Source: Pirellulales bacterium (GTDB taxonomy: Bacteria > Planctomycetota > Planctomycetia > Pirellulales > JAICIG01). Taken from it: 8,124 bases of DNA. Position numbers and translations under genes: made by a program. The stretch is taken from contig JAICIG010000368.1 of assembly GCA_025924495.1 (NCBI GenBank), positions 1-8,124 of the forward strand. Direction: 5' to 3'. Shown one piece after another: positions 5,526-8,124 of the stretch (the first letter of the stretch is position 1; every line of letters begins with the position of its first letter). The notes below the pieces were generated by a model. The model was not told the origin of the DNA, did not search any database, and worked only from the letters and a program-made list of their open reading frames with translations.

Positions 5526-8124
5526 ATGGCCGGCGGCAAAGGTTTCAAGGGATTCAGCCAGACGACGATCTGCCTGTGGTGTCTGGCAAGTGGATCGCTC
5601 GCCGCGGACCCGCAGGCCAATGCGCGATTTCAATTGCCCGAAGGATTCGTCGTCGAGCAGGTTGCAGCGCCGCCGCTCGTGCGCTATCCGTTGTTCGTGG
5701 CGTTCGATGATCGTGGCAGGCTGTATGTCGCCGAAGGAACCGGAACGAATTTGCCGGGCAAGGAATTGGCCGGCAAATATCTCGGGCGCATTATGCTGTT
5801 GGAGGATGTCGATGGCGATGGCCGTTTCGATACGAGCAAGGTGTTTGCCGACAAACTCGTGTTTCCGCAAGGCAGTCTCTGGCACGACGGTGCGGTCTAC
5901 ACGGCTTCGCACCCGAGCATCTGGCGGCTGGAGGATGTCGATGGCGACGGCCAGGCCGACCGTCGCGAGGAGCTGATCAGCGGCTTCAAATTCAACGGCA
6001 ACGGCTGCGATATCCATGGACCGTTCCTCGGTCCCGATGGCCGGCTGTATTGGACCGACGGCCGCCATGGGTATCAGGCGAAAACGCGCGACGGCGAAGA
6101 ACTGGAAGGACTGGCCTCGCGCGTTTGGCGCTCGCGCACTGATGGAACCGAGGTCGAACGTCTCTGTGGCGGCGGGTTCGATAATCCGGTCGAAGTCGTG
6201 TTTACGCCGGCAGGCGACCTGATCGGCGTGATGGATCAGGGGCCGGGCGACGCCTTGCTGCACTATGTGGAAGGCGCCGTCTTTCCCATGGAGCACCCCT
6301 GCCTGAAAGAGTTCATCATGACCGGGCCGCTGCTGGGCTCGATGAAACAGTACAGCGCCGCATTGCCGGCGGGCCTATGCGGCATGGCTCGCTGCCGCAC
6401 CGGTTACTTGGGGCCGGAATATCAAAACACGGTGCTGACGACTTACTATGTGCAGCACAAGATCGCCCAGTACGCGATCACGCGCGACGGCTCGACCTTT
6501 CGCGCCGAAGACAAGGACTTTCTGACCACTGACGACCACGATGTCCGCCTGACCGACGTTGAGGAGGACGCCGATGGCACGCTGCTGTTCGTGGACATGG
6601 GCGGCTGGTTCAGCTACGGCTTTCCCGGCAATCCGCTCCCGAAGCCCGAAAAGCTCGGCGCCATCTACCGCATTCGCCGTAGCGGCGGGCCGAAGATTGA
6701 CGATCCCTGGGGCAAGTCGCTGAAGCTGTCGCAGCGCTCGCCCAAGGAACTAACCGCCTTGCTCGACGAGGAGCGACCGAGAGTCGGCGATCAGGTCGTG
6801 GCTCAGTTGGCCAGGCGAGGCGTGGCGGCAGTGCCAGCGGTGTCTGTCGTGCTGCAGGACGAACAGCGATCCTCGGAGGCCCGCCGCAATGCGGTCTGGG
6901 CCTTGTGCCGAATGGAAAGCCCCGAGGCCTTGGCAGCGTTGCGGTCGGCGCTCAAAGACGCCGAGCCGAGCGTGCGCCAGACGGCAGTACACGCCGTCGG
7001 CTTACAACGCGACCCCGCCGCGCTCGAGCAGTTGCTCGCGATGCTGGCCAGCGAAGAGCCGCCATTGCGGCTGAAAGTCGCGGAAGCGTTGGGGCGGATC
7101 AGCCGGGCCGAAGCTGTGCCCGGTTTGCTCAGCGCCCTTGCACGCGGCGGCGATCGTTTTCTCGAACACTCGCTGATCTACGCGCTGATTCGCATCAACG
7201 ACAGGCAGAGTACGTTGGCGGCGCTGGCCGACGCGAATCCCCGCGTGCGCCGCGCCGGGTTGATTGCTCTCGACCAGATGTCCGTCGGCGCCTTGCAACG
7301 CGAAGAAGTTGTGCCGTTGCTCGATACCGACGACGCCGAGTTACAGCGCGCGGCGCTAGATATCATCAGCCGGCACGAAGGCTGGGCTGCCGACACGCTC
7401 GGCGTGTTGCGCGAGTGGCTGTTGGCCGATGAGCGCTCGCCGGAGCAAATACGCTCGCTGACGGGCGCCCTGCTGGCCTTCAGTAATGAAGAGCAGGTGC
7501 AGCAGCTTGTCGCCTCAGTCTTCGCCGACTCCAACGCCTCCTTGGCCGCGAAGCTGCTGTTGGTGCAGGTCATCGGCCGCTGCCGGCTGGAGGACCTCCC
7601 TGCGAGCTGGCTCGATGTTCTCCGGCAGGCGCTGGTAGCGAGCGACGCAGGTCTCAAGCAAGCCGCGGTCTCGGCAATTAAGGTGCGCAATCTCGATTCG
7701 TTCGACCAAGAACTTGCTCATCTAAGCCGCACCGCGACATTGCCCGCCGAATTGCGGATTGCCTCGCTCGAGTGTCTGGCCTCGCGTCGCGAGGGAGTAG
7801 ATGCGGATTTGTTCACGTTCCTGATGAGCCAAATTTCGCCCGAAGCGGAGCCGCTGGTGCGCGTGGGGGCGGCCCGCACGATCGGTTCCAGTTCACTTAG
7901 CGAAACGCAGTTGCTCGCACTGGCGGAGCGCCTGGCCGATTCCGGCACGTTGACGCTCCGCTTGTTGCTGCCCGCATTTACCAAATCGAAACATGCCGAG
8001 GTCGGCGCTGCCTTGGCGGCCGCACTCAAACGCTCGCCGGGCGCCGAGGCGCTGTCACTGGCCGAGTTGGATCAGACGTTGCGAGGCTTTCCGCCGCAGG
8101 TGCAAGTGCCGGCCGGCGAGTTGC
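5526..8124 (+). CDS. PVC-type membrane-bound dehydrogenase-like protein (beta-propeller plus HEAT repeats), truncated at the 3' end
   Basis: 866 residues are visible without a stop, and the gene leaves the window. Counting from the ATG at 5526, residues 1-26 are a Sec signal peptide (Lys5 and Lys8, then a hydrophobic core, cut near SLA|ADP). Residues 33-385 form a six- or seven-blade propeller of the Pirellula/Verrucomicrobia class: FQLPEGFVVEQVA (35-47), GRLYVAEGTGTN (64-75), LEDVDGDG (92-99 and 135-142), NGCDIHGPFLGPDGRLYWTD (159-178), TDVEEDADGTLLFVDMGGWF (343-362), then KLGAIYRIRR. From about 405 to the edge are alpha-helical HEAT-like repeats (for example SSEARRNAVWALCRMESPEA, EPSVRQTAVHAVG, EPPLRLKVAEALGRI). 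Family members usually end in a CxxCH haem-binding domain and are thought to act in periplasmic or extracytoplasmic oxidation of sugars or related compounds. That domain is not in view, so redox activity is inferred. The two DVDGDG loops could bind calcium. Confidence 0.85.
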   Translation, partial: MAGGKGFKGFSQTTICLWCLASGSLAADPQANARFQLPEGFVVEQVAAPPLVRYPLFVAFDDRGRLYVAEGTGTNLPGKELAGKYLGRIMLLEDVDGDGRFDTSKVFADKLVFPQGSLWHDGAVYTASHPSIWRLEDVDGDGQADRREELISGFKFNGNGCDIHGPFLGPDGRLYWTDGRHGYQAKTRDGEELEGLASRVWRSRTDGTEVERLCGGGFDNPVEVVFTPAGDLIGVMDQGPGDALLHYVEGAVFPMEHPCLKEFIMTGPLLGSMKQYSAALPAGLCGMARCRTGYLGPEYQNTVLTTYYVQHKIAQYAITRDGSTFRAEDKDFLTTDDHDVRLTDVEEDADGTLLFVDMGGWFSYGFPGNPLPKPEKLGAIYRIRRSGGPKIDDPWGKSLKLSQRSPKELTALLDEERPRVGDQVVAQLARRGVAAVPAVSVVLQDEQRSSEARRNAVWALCRMESPEALAALRSALKDAEPSVRQTAVHAVGLQRDPAALEQLLAMLASEEPPLRLKVAEALGRISRAEAVPGLLSALARGGDRFLEHSLIYALIRINDRQSTLAALADANPRVRRAGLIALDQMSVGALQREEVVPLLDTDDAELQRAALDIISRHEGWAADTLGVLREWLLADERSPEQIRSLTGALLAFSNEEQVQQLVASVFADSNASLAAKLLLVQVIGRCRLEDLPASWLDVLRQALVASDAGLKQAAVSAIKVRNLDSFDQELAHLSRTATLPAELRIASLECLASRREGVDADLFTFLMSQISPEAEPLVRVGAARTIGSSSLSETQLLALAERLADSGTLTLRLLLPAFTKSKHAEVGAALAAALKRSPGAEALSLAELDQTLRGFPPQVQVPAGEL
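5800..5947 (+). repeat. Internal direct repeat encoding LEDVDGDG in two propeller blades
   Basis: The same 19 bases, TGGAGGATGTCGATGGCGA, occur at 5800-5818 and 5929-5947, exactly 129 bp (43 codons) apart and in frame. Both encode the core of LEDVDGDG, an acidic DxDGDG loop like those of calcium-binding propeller blades. The spacing fits one propeller blade, so this is structural repetition and not a mobile element. Confidence 0.75.

Noticed and set aside
5520..6296. A 258-codon open frame on the minus strand under the propeller gene
   Set aside because: It is the antisense shadow of the propeller gene; its repeated VAIDILQ stretches are simply the reverse of the DVDGDG-coding repeats, and the plus-strand frame has clear family motifs.

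Overview
The window looks like a piece of a Planctomycetota chromosome (Pirellulales-like), judged from gene content and not from any database search. The DNA is GC-rich. One small protein opens with the NPYxSP motif typical of planctomycete hypothetical proteins. One large protein is of the Pirellula/Verrucomicrobia 'membrane-bound dehydrogenase' class (beta-propeller plus HEAT repeats).

Left half (1-4182), all on the minus strand and read from right to left. First is a secreted 820-residue multidomain SGNH/GDSL-type hydrolase (1720-4182, TTG start). After a 201-bp gap comes a SelA-like, fold-type I PLP enzyme of the D-glucosaminate-6-phosphate ammonia-lyase class (313-1518, GTG start). It overlaps by 10 bp the start of a penicillin-acylase-family Ntn hydrolase (1-322), which runs off the left edge. 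The overlap makes the last two very likely translationally coupled. An amidohydrolase paired with a PLP lyase suggests breakdown of an N-acylated amino compound, but the substrate is unknown.

Middle (4183-4487): a 305-bp divergent intergenic region. It holds a 7-bp perfect hairpin and, separately, a 60-bp element that can fold into a three-way junction closed by a perfect 10-bp inverted repeat.

Right half (4488-8124), all on the plus strand. It has a 134-residue NPYxSP hypothetical protein, a GNAT acetyltransferase interrupted by a single in-frame TAA (4958-5470), and a long secreted propeller/HEAT-repeat protein (from 5526) cut by the right edge. Its expected C-terminal haem-binding domain is outside the window.

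No tRNA, rRNA, CRISPR array, insertion sequence, integrase or defence cluster was seen. The most concrete oddity is the one-codon nonsense lesion in the GNAT gene. The least explained piece is the structured 60-bp intergenic element. I did not find convincing evidence of a new multi-gene system.
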